Source of the DNA: Polychytrium aggregatum
Lineage: Eukaryota; Chytridiomycota; Chytridiomycetes; Polychytriales
Direction: 5' to 3'
Length of the DNA stretch: 64,000 nucleotides
Assembly (NCBI RefSeq): GCF_025602895.1
Contig: NW_026516248.1
Coordinates: 290,922-354,921, forward strand
This document shows positions 11,554 to 21,840 of the stretch, piece after piece. The position numbers and the translations under genes were made by a program. The notes beneath the pieces were generated by a model. That model worked only from the letters and a program-made list of their open reading frames with translations, was not told the DNA's origin and did no database searches. Every line of letters starts with the position of its first letter. The stretch's first letter is position 1.

Positions 11554-14500
11554 GCAGCGATGCACGTCGTGGAAAGAGGGCAGCGACGACGAGCACCAAG
11601 CGACGGCAGGAGTAGTCCTGTCGACAGCAAGAATACTAGTGGGATGTAGCTCTACTCACCGATCGGCCACGGGCAGCCCTGGAAGAGTGGGTGCGATGAG
11701 GGGGACCAAACTACTTTTGGCTGGTGCGTGGTGTGCAAGAAAAAGAAACACGGCTCGCAGGCGATTTGGGCGGTGCTTTGGTCAAAAGTGCTCCAGGCCA
11801 GGGGGTGATTGGCAGATGCGGCTGTATCGGGTGGGTGAGCGAGCGGGAGCCAGACAGGAGGGCGGCAGATCGGGCTGGGGAAGACAGCGATCCGGCAGGA
11901 GCACAAGCGAGGAGCGACACCCGAGGGTGATATCGAGAATCAAGGCCTGGCGAGCCGACGGATGGGTCGATGAACAGGCCGGCGGATAGGTCGATGGAGC
12001 ATCCCTTTTTGACCAACGCTTTTGAGCGAAAAGGGCGTTGCCCAAGAACGAGAAGCAGCAGGCGGCGAGAGCGCCGCGAGGCGGGAGGGCGCACACAGAC
12101 TGCGGCGGCTGCAGCTCGGCGCGGCGAGCGAGAGCCGCGGGCGAGCAGCGAGAAGGGCCAGCAAGCGCCGATGCGAATAAGGGCGGCGGCGTGCACCGCG
12201 GCCAGCCAGCAAGCGGTTGCCCGAGAGCACATGAGCACAGCGCCGCGCCCGGTTGATGTCCGCCTGCGCGGCCTGTCCTTGTGGGGGGGGGGCAGGCGGG
12301 AGTGTCCCAGTGTGTCTGCAATTGTCCTAGTGTGTCCTAGTGTGTCTGCAGTTGTCCTAGTGTGTCCTATTGTGTCTTGGTCTTTCTGCAGTTCTCTGTG
12401 GGAATGGGAACTCCCAACCATGTGTCGATCGGTGCGACGATCTTGTGCGAGCGAGTGCGACGGCCAGTCTTCTGGCCACTGCAACAGCACTGTATCGTCG
12501 ATATCTCGTGCAATCCATCCCTCCTGTGCTCCGTATCGCACATGGTCTGGGCCGCGTGGCTGTCCTTTTGGCTGTCCTGTTGGTCGCCCTCTTGGCCATC
12601 CTCTTCGACGCTCGGCGATGGCCTCTCGATGCATCCGTCCATCTTCCAGACGCTGTCTCGGACGCCGCCGTGCAAACAGGCTGGGATGCATGGGAATGCC
12701 CGCTCCCGCCGGGATTCTTGCCCAGACACCTCCCAATGTTCCGACCTGAACACCCTGGCACATGCTCGCTGGCCCCGCCACGCGCGCGTCGGGCTTGTCC
12801 GTCGGCGGGGTGCCATGTCGCACGGCTCTTGTTGGCGCCGGGGGCACAGCGGCGGCCACAGTTTCTGTGGACCGAGTCTCATGCGGGAATCGACACTCTC
12901 CGGCATCCGCCACCAGCATCAGCGTCCGCATGGGACACCACCACGACATTAACATTAACGCATCAACACCACGGCATTAACACCACGGCATTAGCATCAA
13001 AGCACCAACACCGCCCGCACCCGTCCATCCCAGCGCATCCAGCAACACGCACTTCGCTCCCAACAAGGCACGCGTCCTGGTCATGTTGCCTGCCCAGGCG
13101 CTCCCGGTCTGTCCCTATCGGCCTTGCTGCCGCCTCACCAACCCCCCGTGTCCTTTGCTTGCCCCGTTGTGCCACCGCGGTCATTGCCGGTCATGCTCTG
13201 CTGTTGCCTTTGCCTTTGCCCTCCAGCCCGGGGCCTTGTCCTTCGGTGTGCTTGCAGAGGCACCTCTTGATCTCGCTATCTCGCCGGTCAGCTGGCGCCC
13301 AGAGCTTCTTGCTCGGCCGTCATGTCTCCACCAGCCCCAGCGTCTTTCGGCTTTGGTCCATCCCGCCTCGCTGCATGGTCTCCGCGCTGCCAATGCTCCC
13401 GGGCCCACCAGCCTCCGCCTTCGCCCTCTCCCACGGGATCCTCTTTGTCCTGGTGTTTGTGCATGCTGGCTGGAGGGGTGAGAGAGCGAGGGTCGCCACC
13501 CATCTCCGGACAATCCCCTATCGCTCCATCGGCCGTCTGCAGTCGCCTCCAGGCCGCTATTGCCCTGCCGTCCAGAGCGACCGCACATTCGGTTCTGGAC
13601 ATGTGCGGCCAGCGCCAACAATCGCCGTTGAACCCCCCCCTATCTGTCCACACGACCGTTGGACCCTGCTCGTTCGTACCAACGCCTCTCGTCCCTTGCA
13701 CCCCGTCTGTCCATCCCTGGTCGTCTCGGCTAATCTGCGATTCTGCGGTTCTGCGATTCGTCTGCGGGCAAGTCGGCCGCTCGCCTGTTTGAACGTTTGC
13801 TTCTGCTTGGCGTCGCATCCATGTCCAGCCAGCCCTCGGCCGTGTCCGGCCAGCTCTTGTCGTCCAGGGTAACTCTTGTCTGGTTGGACGAGTCCCTCTG
13901 TTCCCAGAGAGATGCAGTCTCTGAGCCTCCCTGCACGCCTCCAATTCGTCTCCCTGACATCCCTCTCGCCAGCAATACCCTCTCGCCAGCAATATCCTCT
14001 CGCCCGGCGCTGGCTCCACCGGCTGCATCCCGTTGACTCGGTGCCGCCGGGCTCCAATGTCCATCATGTGAGCCGCAGCGGGCTTCTCGGAGTCTGCGGT
14101 TGCGTCCTGCCTTTTGCCGCCCCGCATGGAGACTGTCCCGAGGCGAACAGATCCCGCCCTGCTGTCCCCCGCCGCCTCGTTGGCTCCATTCTGGTGCATC
14201 CCTTTGCCCCTCCCTCTCACGCCCGCCCATGCTTTGTGTCCATTCCCTCGTTGCCTCTGCTCCGTGGCATCGACACAGCCCCGTCGTGCGCCCTGTGGCA
14301 GTCGCCGTCATGCGGCTGTCGTCTTTCTCTGTATCCGAGCACCTTCCCACACCTTACTTTTTTTTCTCTTTTTCCTCTTCGCAACGTGGCTTGGCCCAGA
14401 ATCAGGCCCTGGCTTGCCAGAAACGCGGAGCCGAATGCCACGAGGTCCCGGCCATCATTTGGTCTTTGATGATGCTCTGTCGTGCTCGATGTTTAGGCGG

Positions 14501-15502
14501 CATGGTGGGTCCTGGGCTCCAGTGCACGGCCGGGGCTGGGGAAGCCAAAAGCGGCCACGGAGCATAGCCCCGGGGCAGTCAGATGCCCATGCGTCTCCTT
14601 TCCTCTCCCATTCGCACCCACACCCACACCCACATGTCTCCCTCCTCTTCTCTTCGCTGGGCATGCAGCGGTCCTCGCGTCCTTGCCAGAGGGCGAGACT
14701 GCCAAGTGCGTCATGCATGGCGGTGTCAACCTCGACGAATGCAGCAGCACGCTCAACCTGTGACCGAGTCCAGAATTGGCTTTGAATTGGCTTTGAATTG
14801 GAGCATGATTCAGCTTCCAACTCCGATTCAACCTCAGAGTTCGAAGTTGCGCTGGAGACAGTGACTTTGGCTCAGCACCGCGAAAGAGACAACCTTGCAT
14901 CGGGGCTCTGGAAACAAGCCACCTCCAAGACCATACCGTCCCCGCCATCGGCGGTGCGAATACTTCTCTGATATGCTATGTATAATATCTGCGAGTGAGG
15001 GAAGTCATATTTGTATTTTTCCCATTCATTCGTTCATTCGTTCATTCATTCATTCATTTGTGGACAAAGTAAACTGTAGGCGACGTTAAAGCCTGAAGGA
15101 GCAAGCCAAGTTGCTTCGAAATGAGGGAGGGGAGGATAGGACATCAAAATAATAGCAAGAACAATGTGCGAGGCCCGAGATTCGGGGCCGGGGTTGAAAA
15201 GGGAGGTGGAGGGACGAGGAAAGGGCGGTCGGGAATGGTATCATGCCTGGGACAGTGACAAAAATCGACGGACAAGAAAGTGTGGGCTGAGTCGAATGGA
15301 GAGGAAGGGGGGAGTAGACTAAACTAAGCTGAATTGAGCTGAGCCAAGCCGAGTGGAGAAAGGTGGAGAGTGGGGATATATGCAAGAGCGATTTTCCAAA
15401 TAAATTATGTAAGGGTTTCCATAGCTCAAGGCCCGTGAATGGAAGAGAGGAGGAGAGGAGATTGTGATTCCAAAACAAAGTGGGGGGGTGGAGTGAAGAT
15501 GT

Positions 15503-15503
<1 letters not shown>

Positions 15504-15538
<35 letters not shown>
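15504..15538. repeat. (GA)n microsatellite
   Basis: An uninterrupted GA dinucleotide run of about 17 copies. Confidence 0.95.
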
Positions 15539-15541
<3 letters not shown>

Positions 15542-16038
15542 TGGGAACTGTGGGAACGGGGTGGATGTGCGTTCCTCCAACACAAGCGACGAAAAATCAT
15601 GGGGAATGAGCCAATATGCTCACCACAAACGACGAGGAATAATTGGCGAGCCCAATCAGGCTGGCAGCAAAGATGGACAAAGGAGGGAGGGGGCAGGGGA
15701 ATGGTATCGATTTGAGAATCAAGCCAAATGGCAAAGGAGGAGAGCTTGGAGGAGGGGAGGAGGACGTGCAAACTCTGACCAAAAAGACAGACGGACGCAG
15801 GTGAGATGCAACGGGGCTGAACCGGTCGGTGTGGTGGAGCCCCACAGCCAAGGAGGCTTGCCAGATGAATAAGTGTCCTGAGACAGAATAGTGGGGCGGG
15901 CGAGCAAACTGGCCAATGGAGAAACGGGTGGGCCGAGCACCGACTTGAGCCCGGCCAAGCCTGGGCAGGGCAGAGTAAAGCATGACAAGACAGGGCAGAC
16001 CCGGCTTCGATCAACCAGGCTGAGCAACAATGGCACTC

Positions 16039-17067
16039 TCAGTGCTCGTGGAAAAAAGTGGAGAGCCAGCCCAAGATTGGGTGCTTTGCGCATGCATGAG
16101 GCGAAGGTGGGCCGCGACGGCGGAGATTGTTGTTGCTGCCGTTTCCATGCCCGCTGGTGTTGCCGTTTCTGTTGGTGCTGCCGTTGTTGCCGTTGCAGTC
16201 GGCATTGGCGTTGCCGCTCGATCCAGAGTGGAATTGATGGTGGAAGTGGTGGAGGTGGCTGTTTGGGTGGCGGAACAGGTCCTGCGGGCCGCAGTCGCAG
16301 ATCGGATGGAGTGGATGAGCCAGGTGTGGGCTTGGGACGAGCGTTGCCTTGGTCGCCGCCGTCACTGCTGCTGCTGCTGTTGCTGTCGCTCCTGCTGCTG
16401 CTCCTTTCTCGCTTGGAGGAGGGGTGACTAGCGCCGGGGCCGAGATTGTCGACACCAGTCCCGATGCCGCCACGGTCTTGGCTCGGACCGCGGCGCTGGT
16501 CTTGACTCGGAGGGCGGCCGACTTGGCCGAGGAAGGCGGTGGGCTGAGGGCCGACTCGCTGGCGCTGCGGCACATCGAACGTCGGCGCGAGAGCGATCGT
16601 CGTCCCGGGCGGGCTCCAGACAGGGTGTTGCCGAGGGGCGGAGCCGGGGGGCCTTGCAGCATCGCCAGGGCTCGTCGGTCCGACGACGACAGCGAGAGCC
16701 GGCGCGGCGACGAGCTGCGGGCGCCCGAGGAGAGCTTGAGGATGCAATCCTCCGAGAGACGCTCGACGGACTTGTTGGCCTCGAGGTCGTCCTGGAAGCA
16801 CTCGACTGAGCAGTACAACTCGTCCTGCGCAAAAGGAAGAAAAAGGAAGCGTTAGCATCCTGCATAAGCACCTCAAAAGCAGGGGAGGGAGGAGGATATC
16901 GCTCTACCTTGGGCGCTCCCCTGTTGACGGGCCCTGTCACTCCCCTCCCTGTCACCCGAACCAAAACAAACCCAAAGCCCTGTGATGCAAAGTCTTACCT
17001 CGGCCGTGCGCTTGCCACAGCGACACCAGTCCAGGTTGAAGGCCATGCATTCCGTATCTGCGCTCAT
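16039..17067 (-). CDS. Ecl1-type zinc-binding protein
   Basis: Two exons (17067-16999 and 16824-16039) join in phase to give 284 residues. The N-terminus carries NLDWCRCGKRTAEDELYCSV followed by ECFQDDL. This matches the short zinc motif of the fungal Ecl1 family, whose yeast members extend chronological lifespan and act in stress and nutrient responses. The usual first pair is C-x2-C; here it reads C-x-C, with an extra Cys at residue 7. The splice site falls inside the motif. After about residue 30 come Ser/Arg-rich sequence, an Ala/Thr/Val-rich block, and a His/Asn/Gly-rich tail (about residues 195-265) encoded by impure triplet repeats. Family members are often much shorter, so the tail is an expansion. 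The assignment rests on the motif only. Confidence 0.65.
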
Positions 17068-19763
17068 TTTCTTGTGCAAAACTTGTCCAGCTGCTGCAGG
17101 AAGTAGGGAGAGGTGGGTGCGTGTGGAGAGGGGCGAAAGGGTGGGCCAGTGGATTGGATCGCCCTCTTGACCAAGAGGTGTAGGTGCTGGAAATCAAGTG
17201 CAGGGGTATAAAACTTTGAGAGCCGAGGGGAGCGGGAGACAGGAGACAGAGGAGATCAAGGCGAAGGCCAGATGGAAAGAAACAGGTGACAGAGCAGGGC
17301 CAAGGCGGGCCGAGGCGAAGGGAATGGTCGACGTCAGCGACAGCTGCTGGGAACTACGCAGTCGACCCAAGACCGAGGCTGCGGACACTCCCGCAGGATG
17401 GACAAAAGTATGGGAAAGAAGGGTGAGGAGAGAGAAACGGCCCGGGTCCAGACGGGCTCGGGTTCTCCAGAACAGAGTCCGGCAGTGTCGACAGGGGACC
17501 GCTCGACGAACGAGGGTGCGATGACCAACGAAAGGAAGAGCGGGTCCAGAGCCAAAAACAACAACAAGCAACGTCCAGCAGCTGCTCCGGGCACCTCGCC
17601 TTTGGTTTCCAGCCTACACGAGGAGCGTCCAGAAGGGATCTTCCTTTGTCCGGGGTGGCCTTTGGCAGGAGCGTCGTAGCCCAGACCGCAACAGCAGGAG
17701 GACGGAGCAGGAGCCGAGGGAGCGAGGCTGCGGTGGAGCTGGGAGGGCAGAGATGTTGAGATGGAAGACGGGAGATGCGAGAGAGACCCGGCCCGGTGCC
17801 AAGGCAGATAAGGCCTCGCTGGCTGGCTGGCTGGCTGGCTGACCCGTCTGTTGGCCGAAAAAAATGTGCTCGATCGGCCTGAGCAAACGAGCCTCCATTC
17901 CTTTCCTTTTTTTTCTCTCGTCGGGACACTGCCTGGGCGCCGGCAGCACGGAATGGGTATGTGCTCGGGCTCGTCCACGGCGTGCGGCTCGAAATCGAGG
18001 CCGGGAGCAAAGGACGCACACCGCAGTCCAAGTGCTGCTTGGGAAGCAGTTCAGCACCCCCGCGGAATCGGGAAAATGTAAGAGTGGCCCTCCCCCGGCC
18101 ATGGGACGCGCGTTCCCAGGTCGGGACCGACACCGAGGGCGCAGAGCCGCAGCGGGTCCAGCAGCCAGCACAGTCGCTGTGCTCGCTGTCAAAATGCTGG
18201 TGCATCTGACGTGTTGTCGGGCTGCTGTCTCCCGTCTCGGTGGATGTGTCGTCGTCGTCGTCGTCGTCGTTGGGGGCATTGTCTCCCGCCGACATGTCGA
18301 CCCTGATATCAGCCTGATATCAACCTGCTTGCTCCCAAGATTGAATCGCAAGTCGCCAGCGAGGCCGTCCAGACCCGGCCATGCAGCAACGTGCTGCTCC
18401 CGAGTGCCGCAGAAAGGCCTTTCTCCTGCTTTCCTCGCCGGCAACGTGAGCACCGATCCGACCTTTGTTTCCGAGGCAGGAAGCCGCCTGCTTTGGAGGA
18501 GCCAGGTGTCAGAGTTGGTCCTTGTCCTGGCTTGCTTGCTTGCCTCGTCCATCCCGTTCTTGCAAGGACAGCGCCGCCGGCTGCCAGGGCCGAGTCGTGT
18601 GGGAAGCCGACCGAGGGGTCGCTCGGTGCTGCTCCACCACGATGGTCTGTGCCTTCGCCCGATGCTGGCCGTCTTGACGGGAGAGCTGCTCCTCCCAGGC
18701 GGCGGCGGGTCGATTCCTGGGTATGTCTGCTGGAGAGGCCCCCGCTTCAACAGCCCGTCCGCTGTACATGTCCTGCAGCAGCCCGTCCAGAAGACCAAGG
18801 TTGCTGTGCTGGACTGCTGATTCGGAAAGCACGACTGTCGCCGGGGCGGGGAGGCGTCTTGAGCTGCACCTTGACAGTGTCCCTCGGGTTGTGCGCCGCC
18901 GTTTCAGCAATCGCCTTCGGCAGCGCAAGCTTCCGGCTTAGCGTCTTGCCGATACCAAGGCCACCGTCATAAGACGCCGCTGCCAGGCGGATGATCCGCA
19001 GGACCCCGTCCATCGTGGCAGCAGCACAATCCCATGCCCGAAACTCAATGGTCGATCCGGCTTGGTGCGCTTATCGGCTTTGGGGCGGCGGCACCAGAGA
19101 GCACGCCCGGTGCAGCAATCCCCCCAGATCGGCAGAGATCTGGCTGTCCTGGCAGCGACTGTTGCGAGATGACCACCGTCCCTTCGTGTGCTTGACCATC
19201 GACAGTTGGCTTGGCTGCGGTGCGCTGTTCCTCCTGCGGCGGCTATCGTTCGTGTCCTCGCAGCTATCGGCATGCCGCTGCAACGCCGTCCTGAGCCAAG
19301 CCATACCAAGCCATACCAAGCCATACCAAGCCGAGCCAAGCCAAGCCATTCTCCCACCGAGACTTGTTCGATGTGACGACTCCTTGGTGACAACAGCGCT
19401 TGCCTGATATGCTGCCTGTATTTGTGCCCTGACAAATACCACAAAGGAGCGCTCCAAAACCAAGACCGGCAGTGCTCCCGCAGTTGCTCGCTCTCCCTCT
19501 TCCCGCCCTTATCTTCTCGCTCGTTTTTGTCTTCATATCGAAAGAGTTGCATTTCTCGGCCGGGGGGGGGAGCCGAAAGGTGGGAGGTTTGAACTGCTTC
19601 GGCATCGGTCCATGACCGCGCATCGAATAGGCCTTGAATCTCGCCTTTGTCTCGCTCGCTCTCTCTTTTCTTTTCTTAATGGGTCGATACAAAGTCCTGA
19701 AGGCGAATCAAAGTCGATCCGGCAAGAGCAGCACCGGGTCAGCAAGAGCAGCATCGAGTCAGC
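17068..19763. other. mostly gene-free stretch between the Ecl1-like gene and MIC19
   Basis: No complete gene is recognised. A possible coding fragment lies at 18747-19013 on the minus strand. Simple repeats include a GGCT run near 17820-17840, a GTC run near 18245-18275 that reads as poly-Asp on the minus strand, and a 10-bp AAGCCATACC repeat near 19300-19330. Confidence 0.45.
18747..19013 (-). CDS. possible small or first-exon coding sequence, unrecognised
   Basis: An ATG at 19013 in a fair start context (GCCACGATGG) opens an 88-residue frame. Its first 55 residues (beginning MDGVLRIIRLAAASYDGGLG) have high GC at third positions and a protein-like composition. An overlapping frame downstream (about 18830-18509) also looks protein-like, so this may be exon 1 of a gene with an unresolved splice. 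I recognise no family. It may be a chance frame. Confidence 0.25.
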   Translation of the reverse strand: MDGVLRIIRLAAASYDGGLGIGKTLSRKLALPKAIAETAAHNPRDTVKVQLKTPPRPGDSRAFRISSPAQQPWSSGRAAAGHVQRTGC

Positions 19764-19850
19764 CTACAGGGGGTTCAGGCAGATCCAAGAATGCGACGCC
19801 TCGCGACACTGCCGGGTCGCTCTTGTCCTGGAGGAGTGGGGCCCACTTAC

Positions 19851-21349
19851 ATGCTGTGCCTTCTTGGCAGCACCCTTAAAGTCAGCAACTTCCTTCCAGC
19901 AGTCCAACGCCCGCGCAGTGTTGTTTCGGTAGCAGTCGATCACAGCGTTTTGCAGCTGCTGGTATTCAGCATTGACGTGCTGCTCGGGCACACTGATGAG
20001 GGCAAAAACGGAGAACCAACAGAGTCGCCCGTTAGACATCGAGGCACTGGGACCATGTGGGTTGCAAGCACCTGGATAGATCGCGGTCCGTTTTTGGATC
20101 CCAAATGTCGTCTTGCCATTATGCCATCGCCACTATGTCACGGCAGAGGCGGCGGCCTTGTTGGTTTCCAATCAACATGAGCCGTAGGTTGTCGATGTTC
20201 TTGGGGATGGACTGCCTCTTCAAGCTCCAGAGACAACATTCGCGACGACTGGGGACATGGAGATGAAACCCAGGATGCAGTGCCGCATTCTTCGACAGCG
20301 GCATTCTTCGACGGCGGCATGACTCTGATCCATGTCGCTGTGAAGTCCTCTTGCTCGATCATGTTGGACGTTTCGGATGGCTCCGCGACACCAACCCACA
20401 GCCACGGCCACAAAAAGCCCACCTCCATCGCTGCGATGCATCTGTCCTCGTCGCCGCACAGATGCGAAAGAAATCGCCGCCATCAAGGCGCCGTGAGGAC
20501 GAAGCAATGGATTACCGTTTCTGGCGACGCAAAAGGTCTTCCGCTTCCCGTCGGACCTGGTCCGCGGATCGTTCTTCGAAAAAGAGTCGTTGCTGCTTCT
20601 CCTTCTCGATCGCTCGCTGCACTCGCTCATGGACGACGTCATCGACATCGTGGTTGTGGGCAGGCTTGGGCGAGGGTGCGGCCTGTGGATTGCAGCCGTT
20701 GGTTATTGGAAGGGTGAGCATTGTCGTATTGGCCGCGCGGGTGTCGATGGGTCGGAAGCGGGAGGGTGGGCCATTGAAAAACAAGTCGTATCATAGGGGC
20801 TGGTTAGTGCTGGTTGCGCTTTGCTATCCAGTTTGCGCTAAACGGACCAGAGTGGCCTGTTATCGTCCTGGATGGCTGCGGTCGTGCATTCCCCGGCAAG
20901 CCGACGGTGCAAGCGTGGCTGGTCCTACGTTTGGGTTCTGGATCTGGTCCAGTCGGAACAGCAGGTTGGGAGAGAACTGGCAGAGAGCAAAGGGTCGGCA
21001 TCAGTCATGGGCAACTTGGGACAATCCTCTCCATCATGCTGGTCTAACATCGCATGCGCTGCGGGGGTAGGCGATAGACACCGATCCGTATGCAAGCTGG
21101 CACAAGACCCGCCCCCAGCGACGATCAAGTTGCATGTTGATGCCTGAGGCATCAAGAAGTACGAGCTCCCTCAATGATCCCCCTTGGCCGTCCTGACGGT
21201 GATGTGGCCAACCATCTGGCAGCCACACCACATCCAGAGTCGGATATCTGCCCAGTCGCCTCGCTGACTGCGTGGCATACCGTGATAGGAATATCGGGCT
21301 CGTTGTAGAGCACAACAGGATCGGCAGGCTTGGTGTGAGCGTTGCCCAT
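19851..21349 (-). CDS. MIC19: MICOS complex subunit MIC19 (CHCH domain)
   Basis: Four exons join in phase: 21349-21281, 20976-20929, 20682-20516 and 19992-19851. The product starts MGNAHTKPA, a good N-myristoylation signal as in the CHCHD3/Mic19 family. It continues YNEPDIPIT|FSPNLLFRLDQIQNP, the conserved N-terminal block. A charged coiled coil follows (about residues 55-95). The C-terminal CHCH half contains CYRNNTARALDCWKEV, a C-x10-C pair, then FK. Mic19 sits on the inner mitochondrial membrane facing the intermembrane space and links MICOS subunits at cristae junctions. The last intron I infer (20515-19993) is long at 523 bp; a small missed exon is possible. The final few codons are unresolved: either read-through of the GTAAGT at 19850 to a stop at 19764, or a further short exon. 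Confidence 0.75.
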
Positions 21350-21840
21350 GGTGCTGGTTTATCGAGTTGGATCAAGGGGGGGGGAGTAGACGAAGACCGG
21401 GGTTTGGCTGGTTCAAAGCCGATTGATGGCGCAACCGGTGAAGAGCGAGTCGAAATGGACGATGGGGGGAGGGCAGGGTTTGTGGATCTGCTGCAGCCTT
21501 TTCCAGTGTTGCGCGATAGGGCCTCCGGAGCCAGGTCGACACGGGCAGTGAGAGATGCAGAGCGGTCCTGTCGAAATGGCCTTGCGCATCCAGCGATCAA
21601 AAGCACCCCGAGCGAATCGGCCCTGGCGACAATCGAAAATTTGCGTTTGCGGCTCGGCTCGGTTCGGCAGGACTGCTTACGTAACCAGGGTCGACTGGGG
21701 GTTGGATGGTGGCACCACCACAAAAAAACGGCGACGATGCGGTCTTGCTGATGCGGTCTTGCTGATGCGGTCTTGCTGATCTGCACCACGGCCACCACCA
21801 AGGCGATCCAGTGGACAGGCAATCTAGTTCGTAAGGCAAG
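21350..21840. promoter_or_regulatory. divergent promoter region of MIC19 and POP1
   Basis: About 490 bp separate two start codons on opposite strands, so both promoters must lie here. A 14-bp unit (GATGCGGTCTTGCT) is repeated three times at about 21736-21777, some 65 bp upstream of the POP1 start. No TATA box or known factor site is claimed. Confidence 0.5.

Larger units (their letters stand above)
10257..16038. other. 5.8-kb gene-free stretch upstream of the cyclin
   Basis: No gene is supported between the cyclin start and the Ecl1-like stop codon. Long frames exist (for example 12370-13872 plus and 13288-14220 minus), but they overlap on opposite strands, lack domain motifs and have repetitive composition, as expected from GC-rich noncoding DNA. 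The stretch contains minisatellites near 11458-11553 and 12300-12370, ACGGCATTAACACC repeats near 12955-13000, TTCA repeats near 15020-15060 and a GA run near 15504-15538. Part of it may be the regulatory region and long leader of the cyclin. Confidence 0.55.

Noticed and set aside
12370-13872. 500-codon open frame on the plus strand
   Set aside because: It overlaps long frames on the opposite strand, has Pro/Arg/Ser/Cys-rich repetitive composition and no recognisable motif. GC-rich DNA with few A/T-rich stops explains it.
17354-18295. Minus-strand frame starting with an Asp run (MSAGDNAPN then poly-D)
   Set aside because: The Asp run is a GTC trinucleotide repeat, the remainder lacks motifs, and the opposite strand is also open.
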